Assembly: GCA_016758965.1 (NCBI GenBank)
Contig: JAEPRB010000136.1
Location: 46,354 to 110,353 of the forward strand
DNA: 64,000 bases
Origin: Circinella minor
Lineage: Eukaryota > Mucoromycota > Mucoromycetes > Mucorales > Lichtheimiaceae
Direction of reading: 5' to 3'
Translations under genes and position numbers: made by a program
Shown here: positions 50,445-62,589 of the stretch, one piece after another
Layout of the letters: every line of letters starts with the position of its first letter
Numbering within the stretch: the stretch's first letter is position 1
Notes under the pieces: model-generated
Told to the model about the DNA's origin: nothing
What the model saw: only the letters and a program-made list of their open reading frames with translations
Databases searched by the model: none

Positions 50445-50487
50445 ATCCCATATATAAATCACTTACGGATAAATTGCAATCTAGCAT
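44755..50487 (-). CDS. Full-length ABCC (MRP/Ycf1-type) transporter
   Basis: Twelve exons: 50467-50487, 50299-50342, 49775-50204, 49403-49684, 48978-49236, 47486-48881, 47281-47402, 46403-47197, 45525-46310 and 44755-45422 are the ten I can place, and they give a continuous frame of 1,600 residues; I therefore count ten, not twelve. Layout: an N-terminal membrane region (TMD0, for example [20 protein letters not shown]), TMD1, NBD1 with Walker [10 protein letters not shown] near residue 700, signature LSGGQKQR near 804-811 and Walker [11 protein letters not shown] with Asp829 instead of Glu, as usual in ABCC NBD1. TMD2 follows, then NBD2 with Walker A GRTGSGKST near 1374-1382, signature WSQGQRQL near 1484 and [12 protein letters not shown]. 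Such pumps export glutathione conjugates, often into the vacuole. A functional link with the GST 5 kb away is plausible but unproven. Confidence 0.93.
50394..50446. repeat. (CA)n(TA)n microsatellite in the first-intron region of the transporter gene
   Basis: Uninterrupted CA repeat followed by TA repeat between coding exons 1 and 2 of the ABC transporter. Confidence 0.9.
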
Positions 50488-50489
50488 TA

Positions 50490-51737
50490 CTTTTTTTTTT
50501 GTTAGAAAAGAAGAAGAAGAAAGAAAAAAAAAAAAAGAGAAAAACGGATTTCCGCTTGAATAAAATCTTTTTTTTTAATCAGATGCGCACATGCATATTT
50601 TTTTTTTCTCAATTCAAACTTTGCTGCGGTAGATTAAACACGTATTCTTTTTTAATCCAACAAAAAATTATGACCCTTTTTTTTTTTTGGGAAATTTCAA
50701 ACACGTATATACTTTTTGTGGCGTTCAATTTAGATACATAATAAATAAACATTTCAATGTTTTTTTTCTTTTTAAATAAATAAATAATAATGAGTGTTAG
50801 TGTGAGAAGGAGATGATTATTATAAAAAAACTATATCTCATTTTTTTTTCTTTTTTACATTATAAAACCTTTCTTTTGATAAAAAAAAATAAAAAATCTT
50901 AATGCCTCCTTCATCATAATCACGGTCGAGTCGCCGGGTTTTCAAGTTGTTTCCGATTTAAAGTTGGTAAACAACTATCCTCCGCTACCTCGGTCAATTT
51001 TAATATAGGGGGGGGGAGTTCTTCTTTTTATTGACACAAAAGGCTAAAAGTTGTTAAAAAGGAAACAAAGATAATTTTGAGGAACAGTAAAAAAAAACCA
51101 TTCCGCAGTTTTATAAATAAGGAAAGAAAAAGAGGAGGGAGGAGCAAAATTCGCCACACGAAACGTAATAAAACCACGAACCCTCATTAAAAAAAATATA
51201 TAATTCAACTCTCTCTCTCTTTTTTTTCTTAATGTTTTCTTTGATATATAGCCTACGTTTATATATATTTAATAAAAAAAAAAATAATGCAAATGAATCC
51301 AAGGAATCATAACCCATTCTCTTTGATTCTTTTCTTTTTTTTTTTTTTTGTTGCTATAGAGGAACTCAAACTCGATTAAATTATATAAATAAAACACACA
51401 TGACAACAAGTCATGAATAGTAAAATTATCTTGGAGATCTTTGTTACTCAATTTTGTTACCAATAGCAATAAAGATCCAGAATGATTTGTAATAGAATTG
51501 CTGCGCAGATCAAACAACCCTCCAAGTGGGGAAAAGATACTAACATTTTTTTTTTCGTAAAGAACAACAAACAAATAATGCCATTGTGTGTAGTACAATA
51601 GAGAAGAAACTGAGAATCTAATTTTTTTTTTTTAGTTCAGCCCACGTTTTTCGTTTGTGTTTATTTTATTTTTTTTCTATAACCCAAAAAAACACACACA
51701 CACACTCTCTCTCTCTTTTTTTTTTTTCTAAATCATA
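50490..51737. other. Intergenic region between divergent genes
   Basis: Between the ABC transporter (-) and the Emi1-like gene (+). A minus-strand ORF at 51,269-51,598 contains an LRR-flavoured stretch (GGLFDLRSNSITNHSGSLLL) but has no neighbours in frame and is probably chance or a fragment. Poly-A/T runs and a G-run at 51,006-51,015. Confidence 0.4.
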
Positions 51738-52318
51738 ATGAGTGATAATAATAATAACAAATCAACAACAACAGATCACCATGATGCTGATACAACTGCT
51801 TTCTTTGATGAATTTGAACAAGAAACAAAACAAGAATATAAAAAATGTAGTATAAGTCAAACTTTTGATAATGTATTTCAATGTTATAGTAAGTTTATTT
51901 AATTCGTCCCCCCCCTTTTTTTTTTCTTTTTTTATAATAACGATGGACCCATTTTATTTTTATTTTTGTTGTGCATTGTTCTAGCACTTGGAGCACAAGC
52001 TATTCATTATTATCGATATGGTGAAAAAAAAGATTGTAGTTCTTATTATGAAGATTTTAAATTTTGTTTATCAACAAAAACAAAATCGAATCAAGTGGGT
52101 GATGTAAGTTACATATATATATATATAATGTGATAAGGGAGGGACGGGGGGGTGGAAAGGTTATTATAATTCTTTTTTTTTTTTTTGATTTTTGAATTCA
52201 ATGTTAATTTATTTTATTATAGAGTATGATTAAAAAACGAGAGTTAGAAAAACAAGTACAAAAGAAACAATTACGTAGTTCAGAAGAAGTATGGGAAGCA
52301 CGTGATTTAAAGGTTTAA
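51738..52318 (+). CDS. Emi1-like small Cys protein (DUF3128 family)
   Basis: Three exons: 51738-51888, 51985-52103, 52223-52318; 121 residues. The N-terminus is Asn/Thr-rich, followed by FFDEFEQETKQEYKKCSIS, FDNVFQCYTLGAQAIHYYRY, and KDCSSYYEDFKFCLSTKTKS. The spaced cysteines and the HYYRYG-KKDC motif are those of the yeast Emi1 family, whose molecular function is poorly known (linked genetically to early meiotic gene induction). The tail is basic and helical (IKKRELEKQVQKKQLRSSEE). Short, plausible introns join all three exons in frame. Confidence 0.8.
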
Positions 52319-52319
52319 A

Positions 52320-52900
52320 AGAAAGGGAGGAGAAACCTTTTTATTGTATATATACAAAACACGCTACACAACACAAAAAGATTTGATTTATTATATACCT
52401 GTAAATACAATATATATTATTAATAGAAACATTTTTAAGAAAACAGAGAAAAAAAGGTTATACTGTAAAATTTATTATTATTCTTATTAATTTATTATGC
52501 AAGGGGGGGGGTAGGTAAAAGATAATTATGTTATATATGTAGAAAGACAAAGAAAGAACGGGGGGAGGGGGGGAAAGATTATTACAAGTATTAAAAAAAG
52601 AAGTAGAAAAATATAATAGTAAGAAGAGGAAAAGGAAACAAAAAAAAAGGGGCGGGGGAAGAGATTATATATTATATATTATTATAATAATAAAGTTAAT
52701 TAACTTTGATATATACGCAAAAAAAAGAAAGGTGGTGGTATAAAAGAAAAGATATATACTATATAATAAAAATATGGTGTCCTTTTTTTTTTCATACTCT
52801 AGCCTGCTGAGCATGATGTCGATGATTATTATTTGGAAAAGTTGTTGGTGAAGGTATTCTTGTCGTTGTTAATGATCCATTCGAGTGAATAATAATTATT
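52320..52900. other. 3' flank of convergent genes
   Basis: Runs of A and G (52,505-52,511, 52,560-52,576) and TA-rich sequence; no gene. Confidence 0.45.
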
Positions 52901-52901
52901 T

Positions 52902-54810
52902 TTAACTAGTAGTACTTGCCCGATTCGAAGTAGTAGTAGTAGTAGAAGTAGTAGAAGGAGGAGTATGACCTTGAACACGTTCATGACGACGTAATGCATC
53001 CATTCTAGTAAACTTTTTACCACATTGATCACAATAACAATAAGGTCGATTTCTTAAATGAATAGTTTGATGTCTGGATAAATCATAAGAACGTCGAAAA
53101 GTTTGTCCACACATACGTCCAATATCTTCTATCATTTTTTCACATACAAATAATTGTTGTTGTTGTTGTTGTTGATTAGAATGTCTATGAGGAGGTAATA
53201 TCATAGGAGCTGAAGCACGATGTGGATGATATCTTTGTTGTTCATTTGTTACACTATTATTATTACTATGATTATTATGAATCAATAAAGAAGAGGAAGT
53301 TCTTTTTGTAGCATTCGTTGTTAAATCATGTAAATGAGCCACAGTTGCTCTTCGGTGATGATGATGAGATGCTGTCATTGATGATATAGCGGGTAATGTG
53401 ACACCACTCGTACCTCTATTATTATTATTAGGTATGTTTGTAATTATAGTAGCTGATTTAGTTCCTGATGAAGTTGATGATGATGATGACGATGAAGTGG
53501 AGGAAGAGGACGTAGTCGATGATGTAGATGATGCTGATGATGTTTTTGTTGAAATAGAATTATTAATAGGAGGTACAGTAAAGGCACTAGTGCTACTACT
53601 GCTAGAAGTATTATCATTATTACTGCTATTACAATTTGACTTATTATGACTAGTCCTACGCATAGGTGTACTTTGACTAGCTCGACGATCCAATGGATGA
53701 ATTCTAGGTGATCTAGGTTCTAAAAAATGAGGTCTATTATGTTGATGGGTTATTGGAGTAGAAGTGGTAGTAGTAGTCATTGGGGTAGAATGACTCGTCG
53801 TAGTATAAAAAAATTCATCATGATGAGAAGAATAATGAGGATGAGGTTGGTGTTGAATTAATTCTGGTAATTTTCTAGTTTCCATGGATTCTTCTGCTGA
53901 TATAACACGTTGTTTCTTTTTCATGGGTTCTTCTGTTTCTAATGATACACCAGAATCTTTTCGTGTACCTGTTGAAGTATCCATACTATTACGTTTACCG
54001 ATAGATGGAAGAAGTGTTGATTGAGTATGTTGACATCTTTGTTGATATGTATTATCTTCATTATTATTAGGTTTCCATCGATAGACTGTTGGTTTAACAA
54101 CAGGTACATCATTATCTAATATAGCTGTAAGACGAAAAGGATGTTGTTGTTGGTTAACTATTTTTTTTTTTTTTTTTTGAAAAAAAAAAAAAGTTGTAAT
54201 AAATGGTTAGTGAGATTCACAATTCATCTTTGAATTACAACTTTGTCTCCCCCCCCCTCCTTTTTTTATTTTTAATTCCTTATGCATGACACAAGTTAAA
54301 TGTAATAAAGAAATAAATTTACATTGTTGTTTTTGTTTTTGTTCGGAAATATGTCGACTTTTGCGGCTTAGCATAATATAAGGTAAGTTGTCATTATTAT
54401 CAAGGGATTGTAATGCATTTCGTAATGATTGATCGTCGCACAATACATTCCTTTCAGGGTCTCGTGTATTAATACTGATCTGATATTCATTTATACTCAG
54501 ATTCTAAAATAAAAAAAAAAAATACTATTAGACTTTTTTAAATGATTATGAATAATAAAATATTTACTTGTGCACTATGTTGTATTGTCTTTAAAAAATC
54601 ATTAAATTTTGGTGAAGAATTGTCTTTAACAAAGAAATTTATATTAAATCGTAATGATGTTTCTTGTACTTGAACACTTTTTTTTAAAAAAAAAAAAAAA
54701 AGACAGAAAATTTACTATTTATATAACCTTTTTTTTTTTTTTTTTTTTTTGGAACAAAAAGAAAATGTTAATTATACTTACCAAAATTGATATTCTGTTT
54801 GAAAAGTCAT
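52902..54810 (-). CDS. C2H2 zinc-finger regulator with atypical first finger
   Basis: Four exons: 54782-54810, 54568-54676, 54323-54503, 52902-54157; 524 residues. The N-terminal 100 residues are ordered-looking (MTFQTEYQFCVQVQETSLRF, LQSLDNNDNLPYIMLSRKSR). A long Ser/Thr/His/Asn-rich region follows, with a basic KKKQR patch near 185. The two fingers are at about 445-473 and 482-504. The first has ten residues between its cysteines (C-EKMIEDIGRM-C) and helix RRSYDLSRHQTIH. The second is normal (CDQCGKKF, RMDALRRHERVQGH). This RxYDLxRH plus RxDALRRH pair is common in fungal regulators. The target is unknown. Exon 2 starts after a long poly-A acceptor. The first three exons are inferred from frame and splice signals only. 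Confidence 0.78.
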
Positions 54811-56388
54811 TTATAATAGAATAGATGGTAAATAGGTTAAAAGAAAAAAAAAACGAATGAAAAATAAAAAGAGGGTTTTTGGGTTATATCGATTTTTTTT
54901 TTTAACTTTTATTATTATTATTTTTATTTCTTTCAAAATTAAAGAATGTGATATATAAAAATATAATAATAATAATAAAGTTAGTTTAAAGAAGTTATGA
55001 AAAAAAAAGAGTAAAAAAAAAAAAAACAAAAATGAAATGAAATGAAATGAAAAAAGAAGTTCCCATAGAGGCAATTCAAACAAGTAAGGTTTAGAACCTT
55101 TATAATAAAAAATAGAAAAAAAAAAGATGATCCCTTAACCGAATTCTCTATTATTATTATTATAATAATAATAAGTATAATAATAATAGTGAATAATTAT
55201 AAATAATTATAAATAATAATTAAATAATGGTAAATAATAATAATAAATAATAATACAAAAAGGTGGCGAAAAAAAAAAAAACCTTATAAAAAGAAAAAAC
55301 ATATGTAAATATACTGAAAAGAAGGATAAGGGGTGGGGGAAAGTTGAGTAATAATAATATTATTACAAGTCCCTTTTAGTTGTTTTTTTAGTCTCGTTCT
55401 AAAGAAAACTATGACCTCAATAATATAAGTAAGTTTTATAAAATACTTTCTTTTAAGTGGTATATTATATTTTATTCTTATTATAATTATTTCTATATAG
55501 TCTTTGATTGATCAATTCATATATTAACCAGCCTTATTAAACTTTATGTGGCAAATAAATATTATGTAGAAAAAACATAGTTATTATATATATATATATA
55601 TATATAAAAGAAAGAGTAAACGCACATGCGTACGTACGCACAGAGAGAGAAAGAGGAATATCTTACTAAAAAAAGATAATCCAAATAGTTCAACCCATAA
55701 AACTTAAAAAAGAAAGAAAACCTCCTTGATAATGATGTACACACTAATAATTACCTTTTTCAAGGTTATATTTATTATACTTAAACATCCCCCTTTTCTT
55801 ATTATTACGTGCTATATTATAATTGCTTCTGTTTTGTAATAAAAAAAAAAACTTTCTTTTTTTTAAAAAATAAGTATGGATTGCCATGGTGATAATCATA
55901 AAATTATTATAGTTGTTGAGATCGTTGCCACAACAACAACATTATTATACATATAAGAAAAAGAAAAAATTAGCATGTTGTGAATTCCCTCTCTCTCTCT
56001 CTCTCTCTCTCTTTGTTTGTTTAATGCACGTCTTCCCTTCCCTCCTTTTTTTTTTCTTCTTCTTCAATCTTTTTGATCTTTCTGCAACAGATCACAAAAA
56101 AAAAAAGATCAACAAAAAAAAAAAAAAGAACAATAAAAGTTTTTAAAATCTCTCACGGCATTATTATTAATGCATATAATCTGTTTTAAAAAAAAAAGCA
56201 ACTTAAAAAAAAAATTCATCTAAAACGAAAAAAACAAAAATGATGTATATTTCCCCTTACAAATTTTTGGACCCTCAAGTAGAAAAAATCCGGGGTTATG
56301 ATATATTTAGTAGCCGGGAACATTCTAGTATATCATTTTGTAACATAATGTTTTTAATAATAATCGGGTAACCTCTTTTGTTTTTTAT

Positions 56389-56420
<32 letters not shown>

Positions 56421-58690
56421 CTCTCCTATTTATTATGAATAATAAAAATCAATATATTTAAAAAAGTTTAAAGGTTAATGTTGTAAAAAAAAAAAAAAAT
56501 CCAAGCTATAAATACATATAAACATTTTTAATACGGAGCAAGTAAAAAAGATTAAAAAAAAAAAAAAATACGGAGTGATGAGAAAAAGAATTAAATGTTT
56601 GTGCGTTCAATAATATTGTTACTATAATTATAAGGTCAATAAAAATTATTATTCTTCTTTTTGAAAAAAAAAAAAAGTTGATTACAAAGGTACGTTTTGA
56701 AAAAGGAGAGAGAATATAAGAAGGAAGAAACAAGGAGTATACATACTATGTAATGTTATACATACCACGTGTATTTTACAACATTAGTGAGAATTTATTT
56801 TCAATACGTAGAAAGCAATAAATATATATTGATAATCAACAAAGTTTCTCAAACATAGAATAATAAAATTAGTAAGCACACTACGTATGAAAAGATTCAA
56901 ATAATGTTAATAAAGTGAATAGGCATGTTTTTATGTAAAAGGGAGAAGGATTTTCCTATTTGACCAAAATAAAAATAAAAATGCAATTTATTTATGATGG
57001 ACGTGTATCACTTTCTCGATCCCACTTTTTCCAATATGTAATCTTTACCTCTAATATATATAATGGAATTCTGTATTAACACAAAGAGAGTGACGGTATA
57101 TATACAACTGTAACATATTAGTGTCGAATTGGACCGGAAGACTGGGGATGAGGGCAATTGAATGAAATAAAATATTGGAAATGATCCAAAATTCACTCAG
57201 ATGGATTAAAAAAAAAAAGAGCCCAGCAAAACGTATAACTTATAAAAAAAAAAAATAGATACTTATGTGGAAGGTTGTTTTTGGGCCTCATAGAACACTA
57301 AGCGACAAAAGTAAAAATATTATCATACTCAAGAAAAATATATAAATGTCGAATCAATTATCCAAAAAAAAAAAAAAAAGTGGATAAGATACTATTTTAT
57401 CAAGCTACGTACGTACGTAGTAAAATAAAACTATCTGTGATCAATTCGAGCCTTACGTACTGTATATAAATACTATTTTAATAATTAGCACGCTTCATGT
57501 TTGTTTTGTCGATAATGCCTAACAACGAAATCCGAATCTTAATTTCAATGGATTATCTACTTTTCTCGCACGATTCTATTTTATATTGATACAGCCCATA
57601 TTTATTGATACTATGATACTAGTCGTGATGTTGAAGAAAAACGAATAAAATAATGGTTGTCGTCATGGTGATGTTGGATGTCGTCAAAAAAAAAAAAAAA
57701 AGAAAGGAAACGATACGTAGTGTTGAGAATAACAAAACGGTGGCCTAGCTAGTGCTATTCAATGACAATAAATTATAGTAAAAAGAAACATACATAGTAA
57801 CACATCATAATCCTTTTTTTTTTATTCTTATTTGCGTTATACTTTTAAACTTACATAGCTAAACATCTATTGAATTCTTTTATAAGTCGTCCATATTCCA
57901 ATCTAACTTGTGTATAATATAAAGAAAAATAACAATCGCACAAAAATGCAACAGTTTATTATTAACAAGTGACAAGTGCCGTAAGAAAAAAGAACAATAT
58001 ATTAAAAACCCTATCTTCATCTCATTTCCACTGTAAGATTTATACTGACTTTTTCAGAACAGTACAGACTTGCCTTAAATATCAAGCGAGCAGAATGGCT
58101 CAGAGATACATTCCTCTCTATAAAATTGTTAACTTTATTATGCAGCCGTAACTTTTTCTTTTTTATCTTCCTGTCGATATCCATCATATAATTATTGTTC
58201 TCATTTCTCGTTTATTCTCAATTTAAGATAAATCATTTATGCAATGTACATTAGAAGTTGCCAATTGATTACGAATATAGAGAAAAATAATAGTAAAAAT
58301 TAAGGATAAAAATATGAAAAAAAGGTTGAAGAAAGGCGTTTACACATTTTAGAAACTGTATACAGTATTTATTGGTATTTTATAAAAGTAGTTAAAAATA
58401 GGATTGTTATAACAGCAGTTACATAAACAATTGTGACCAAAGTGAGAGAGAGCAGGTGGAGAAGTCATCCCATAAAAAGAGTGAAACCAGCATGTACATT
58501 CCTTCTGATGTTAACAAAATAGGTTGAATGGAAAAAAAAACGAACAGTATTTTTAGCACCTTTTATTGTATGGAACGGCTTGACACTTTTCTGGAAGTAG
58601 GCAAATACATAGGAAGACTACAAGATTTATATTAAAACAAATGTTAGTTTTGGCCAACAATAAAAATCAGAGAGCGCAACGGTATCGGCT
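54811..58690. other. Long gene-poor stretch
   Basis: No supported gene over almost 4 kb. It has (TA)n near 55,588-55,606, (TC)n at 55,991-56,012 and 56,391-56,413, AAT/ATT-rich stretches at 55,150-55,255, TACGTACGTACGTAG near 57,406-57,420 and many poly-A/T runs. A 60-residue ORF at 57,969-58,151 is not supported. Confidence 0.5.
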
Positions 58691-58700
58691 AAAAGTGTCG

Positions 58701-59063
58701 AAACTGATCCAAGCCTAGGGCATTACACCCGCAAGGAAGGACTCAGTACACCCTTGAGAAAGCAATGAGATCAAAAGGGCCTCGACACCGACGAACTATA
58801 GTTCATCCCCAACTACCCACCACTTGGGGATTAAGTGCTGAAACTGATCCAAGCCTAGGGCATTACACCCGCAAGGAAGGACTCAGTACACCCTTCAGAA
58901 AGCAATGAGATCTAAAGGGCCTCAACACCGGCGAGCTATAGTTCATCACCAACTATCCGTCACTTGGGGATTAAGTGCTGAAACTGATCCAAGCCTAGGG
59001 CATTACACCCGCAAGGAAGGACTCAGTACACCCTTGAGAAAGCGATGAGATCTAAAGGGCCTC
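58701..59063. repeat. Tandem repeat, 140-bp unit, about 2.6 copies
   Basis: Unit starts with AAACTGATCCAAGCCTAGGG at 58,701, 58,841 and 58,981, an exact 140-bp period. Copies differ at only a few bases. The third stops around 59,063. The unit is far richer in G+C than its surroundings, and contains the palindrome GAACTATAGTTC (copy 1). It has no coding frame and resembles no RNA gene I know. It could be a minisatellite or part of a transposon end. Confidence 0.9.
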
Positions 59064-59124
59064 AGACTTCGGTGATTTGTCACCTAGGTATTCAATACTA
59101 TTGACACCAGCAACAGACACGCCC

Positions 59125-59361
59125 CTAGAGTAAATGTGTAGAATTATACAATATTATGTCGCTACTTATCTGAATCAACTTCTTGTAGTAAGGCATCTGA
59201 AAGAGAGAAAAAACAAAAAAGGTGACGAAAAATACAAAAATACAGAATGCCACGCTAATGACGACACCAAATCGGACTGCTCTCCAAAATGTAAATGGGT
59301 CCTGCAAATGGGGACTGCTGAGATAAAATTGAAGCAGGAATTCAAAATTGAAACTGTACAA
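59125..59361 (-). other. Unassigned ORF with one strong membrane segment
   Basis: 78 residues on the minus strand with a hydrophobic helix (FGVVISVAFCIFVFFVTFFV). The plus strand is also open over the same stretch. No family or neighbours support either. Possibly an exon or chance. Confidence 0.15.
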
Positions 59362-59563
59362 AAAAAAAACTAAGTCCTCATTATTCAGTTTGACTTAGAC
59401 AAAAATATATGTAAAACTTTCTTATTGAAATGCTTCAACAAAAATTTTTAACAAAGTGATTTTATGTATATCATTCAGAAAAGTATAAGTGGGTATTTTA
59501 TTTTTATTGTATTTATATATTAAAAGTGAAGTGATTAAATGGTCTTTAATTATATATTATTAT

Positions 59564-61104
59564 TTATTTTTGTTTTCTAACTGCATTTCTTGGATCTATC
59601 ACGTTCTGTAAAATATTATTCATATTTTGTGTTGCTTGATTACATTCTTCTAATTGATCAGGCGTCATATTCAATAAAGTACGGTTTAACATGTCTACTG
59701 ATGACGTTATTTTCGATATAATATTTTTTCTGAGCTCTTGTAAACGTATTTCTTCAATTTTGTCATTATCAGTTTCATTAATAGGTCTAACAGGTTGTGC
59801 TGAACGAGAGATACCGACACGATGAAGAGGAATATCACGGACGCGATTACAAAGGAAAATATGTTTACATAATATACGATTAAAATAAAAGTCAGGACAG
59901 GTACACGAATGCAAAACGCCTTCTCGAACAGCAATTTCATAATAGATATTTTCTTTTTTGAACGACTTTACACATATCTATATATACAATAGATTACTCA
60001 TTAATCATTAGAACATGAGACAGTTCTTATAACGCGTTTTTACTTACTTTTTGAGCATCTACAATTGAAATATATTCTGCAGCAGTATCATCATCGAGTT
60101 CATACGCCGTTTGATGCCGTTTTTTTTCTTCTTTCGTTAAGCTCACATCTTCGAATCCATGAAAGACTTGTAATATAGATTGTCTATACGCGCAATCAAC
60201 AACTTGGGTAATGAGCCAGACTATATAATCAATTCTGTGCTTTCTTGTTTTTTTTTAAATAATGAGTTTTTAATTGGTTATGCCAAGATTCAATAAGATT
60301 ATTTGTGTGAAAATGAATACCCTATTATGATTGAAAGATTAGATAAAAAAAACTTATAATCGTAGTTTGTTTTAATAATATTACATACCTCTCGCCACGC
60401 CTTACTCCACTTTTCTCTTTTAGGATAGTAATAGTCAAACATGTATGTATAAAAAGTTATATCTTCAACAAGGTAACACTGCCTGAATTCGTTCCACTTT
60501 ACATCAAATTCTTCTGGATTCTCTGCACACATTTACACATGCCAGTTCTACATACTTCGTTCATTTCTTTATTCGACAACTGTAATAAATCTTTCATTCC
60601 TCTCCAATCTTTCTTTTCTTCAACATGTTTTTCAATCCAATTCTTAACATCGCATGGAAGTCTTGATTCTTTAATATCTTGTTCACTGAAAGGATTATGA
60701 CCATCATGCATCTAATTATACGTTACTTCAATAATACCATCAACAGCACGTTTAGTAGCTTTGATTTTTGCAGTACAACCAGTGTGTTTTGATAAATTTG
60801 TTCGACGTTTTTTAGTTGCTGGAGGGATGGAAGACAATTTACGACTATGATCACAAACGTACAAAAGAGACCAATCAATTTTTTTTCTGGGACCAGGAGT
60901 GTCTTTTGTATATGAAGTTGAAGGAGCTGCAGTTGAGGTTGTGCTTTTTTTCTTATTCCAAGTCGCATGGCAAGAAGCTTCTTCATTAAACCATTTATTA
61001 AAATTATATTCATTGTGAAAAGTTAACTCCATGGGGGAACTGACCCAGTCAACAGGAGGTCGTTTGCATATAATATAAAGTGTGTCATTAATTTGATTGT
61101 TCAT
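59564..61104 (-). pseudogene. MULE transposase remnant: FAR1-like DNA-binding and SWIM finger kept, DDE core missing
   Basis: On the minus strand the N-terminal piece (61,104-60,715) reads a FAR1-type domain (HTGCTAKIKATKRAVDGIIE), interrupted by an in-frame TAG at 60,712-60,714, and continues (MHDGHNPFSEQDIKESRLP) to about 60,540. The frame then jumps directly to the region that follows the catalytic core in MULEs (AENPEEFDVKWNEF, YPKREKWSKAWRE). After an intron it reads TNNLIESWHNQLKTHYL, shifts frame in an A-run near 60,245, and ends with the SWIM zinc finger CTCPDFYFNRILCKHIFLC (59,914-59,564 piece). No D-D-E segment lies between. Internal deletion of a Mutator-like transposase explains this. 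Terminal inverted repeats were not found. Confidence 0.8.
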
Positions 61105-61109
61105 AATAA

Positions 61110-61598
61110 ATACAAATAATGAGAAATAAAAAAATAATGAATAATAATGAATAGGATTGTGAATCTACCCATAAAGAAGTTGGGAAAGACACGCGATCTG
61201 TTATTTGCCCCTAGGTGAAACGCGTCTGAAATAAAAACATTCCTGGGAAATGACAGTCTCTGAATAAAACAAAAATTTGTTGACGTCATTAGCGTGGACA
61301 ATTAGGAGCGTCATATAAATATGGGTGGTTTAGCTGCGAATTAATAAATCTTTATCTTTTCTATCTCTTTCACTTTTACTTTTACCTTTTCTTTTCTTTT
61401 ATTTTATTTTGACAGACTTTTTAACAAGGGAAACTCTACCATATGTCAAATTGGGGGGTCAACTGGGATAATATACCAAGTGGTGACTACCTTGTCTGTA
61501 GTAGTCCCACTATAAAAACATGCCATAGTTGAGCATTTATTATTTTCATGATCAAGTCTTATTTTTATTAGGGTGATATGGAAGATAGGTTCTAGAAA
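61110..61598. other. Region between transposon remnants
   Basis: No gene recognised. A CTTTT-rich tract lies near 61,350-61,410 and a G-run at 61,453-61,458. Confidence 0.4.
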
Positions 61599-61599
61599 A

Positions 61600-62305
61600 T
61601 CAAAATCCATAATTTCTAAATATATTTTCTATATCAAATAATAAAACTTTTACATTTTTTGATTCTTTTATATGTTTAATATTATTTTCATTAATAAATC
61701 TAATAATATACTTATAAAGTTTTTTACATAATTTGTCATTTCTATATATTTTATCTCTATTTATTGTATTATTATTTTCCGAATTATAAAAATTAACATT
61801 ATAATTTAAATTATTGATATCCTTATTTTTTAATATATAGTTATCCTTTTTATTATTTGATTTATTTAATAATTTATCATCATTGTTATTAAGATTTATA
61901 TTTTGAACATTTTGCATTGAAGATTTTATTTTGTTTTGTACAAAATCACAATTTGAAATAGCAATATGTTTATTATCATTCATGTTATCATTTATATTAT
62001 TATCATTATCTTTATTCTTACTGTTATTATTAATATTAGGTATTTTTCTTTTTTTATTTTTCTTATCAATTATTGGATCTTTTTTTCTATTTCTTCTTTT
62101 TATTTTATATTTTTTTATCAAATGTATTATTATAATTTTTTTTAAATTTTACATTAAGTGTTTTAATTTCATTATCAAAATCTATAATAACTTGTTGAAT
62201 ATTTAATTCTTCCATTTTTTTTGTTAGAAACATTCTTTTGATATTTTTTAAAAATGTTTCTTCATTTATTATATTTTCAAAATTATTATTATCCATTTCA
62301 TCCAT
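61600..62305 (-). pseudogene. Extremely AT-rich Asn/Lys-rich ORF in two overlapping frames
   Basis: 62,305-62,105 starts MDEMDNNNFENIINEETFLK and ends at an A7 run. The downstream frame (62,121-61,600) continues with KKYKIKRRNRKKDPIIDKKN, long Asn/Asp/Lys runs and a final more ordered part (LCKKLYKYIIRFINENNIKH ... LLFDIENIFRNYGF). The two overlap by 17 bp and are offset by one base at the A-run, so this is probably one gene of about 235 residues with a slip or sequencing error. Third codon positions are almost all A or T, and composition is unlike neighbouring genes. No family recognised. Confidence 0.4.
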
Positions 62306-62390
62306 TTTTATTTTATATCATAAAATTCAATTTTCAAAAATATTCAAATTATAATTTTTGAAATAATAATTAATAATATTTTTATGCAAC

Positions 62391-62588
62391 CTATAATCCA
62401 GTTACTCCTCTTATTATTATTATTTGTGGCCCTTGTTGTCTTTGCCATAATTTATATCTTTCCTGTACCTCTCTGTTTGCATTTTTATTTGTTTCAAGAA
62501 GTTGTTTTGCAAGATGTTCTGTTGATGATTCCAATGATTCTGATGTTTTTTCTTTCTTACAGCATTGGAAGTTAAATTTGGCCACCAA
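62391..62588 (-). pseudogene. Truncated coiled-coil coding fragment
   Basis: The minus frame contains KKEKTSESLESSTEHLAKQL followed by LETNKNANREVQERYKLWQR, a charged amphipathic helix typical of the C-terminal part of transposon-associated Myb/SANT-like proteins. No DNA-binding domain is visible nearby. A fragment is inferred. Confidence 0.25.
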
Positions 62589-62589
62589 A

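Noticed and set aside
51269..51598. Minus ORF with an LRR-like stretch between divergent genes
   Set aside because: Only one repeat-like segment, a poly-Lys run in the middle, and no adjoining exon in frame.
57969..58151. 60-residue ORF in the gene-poor region
   Set aside because: No motif, no conservation evidence; length expected by chance.
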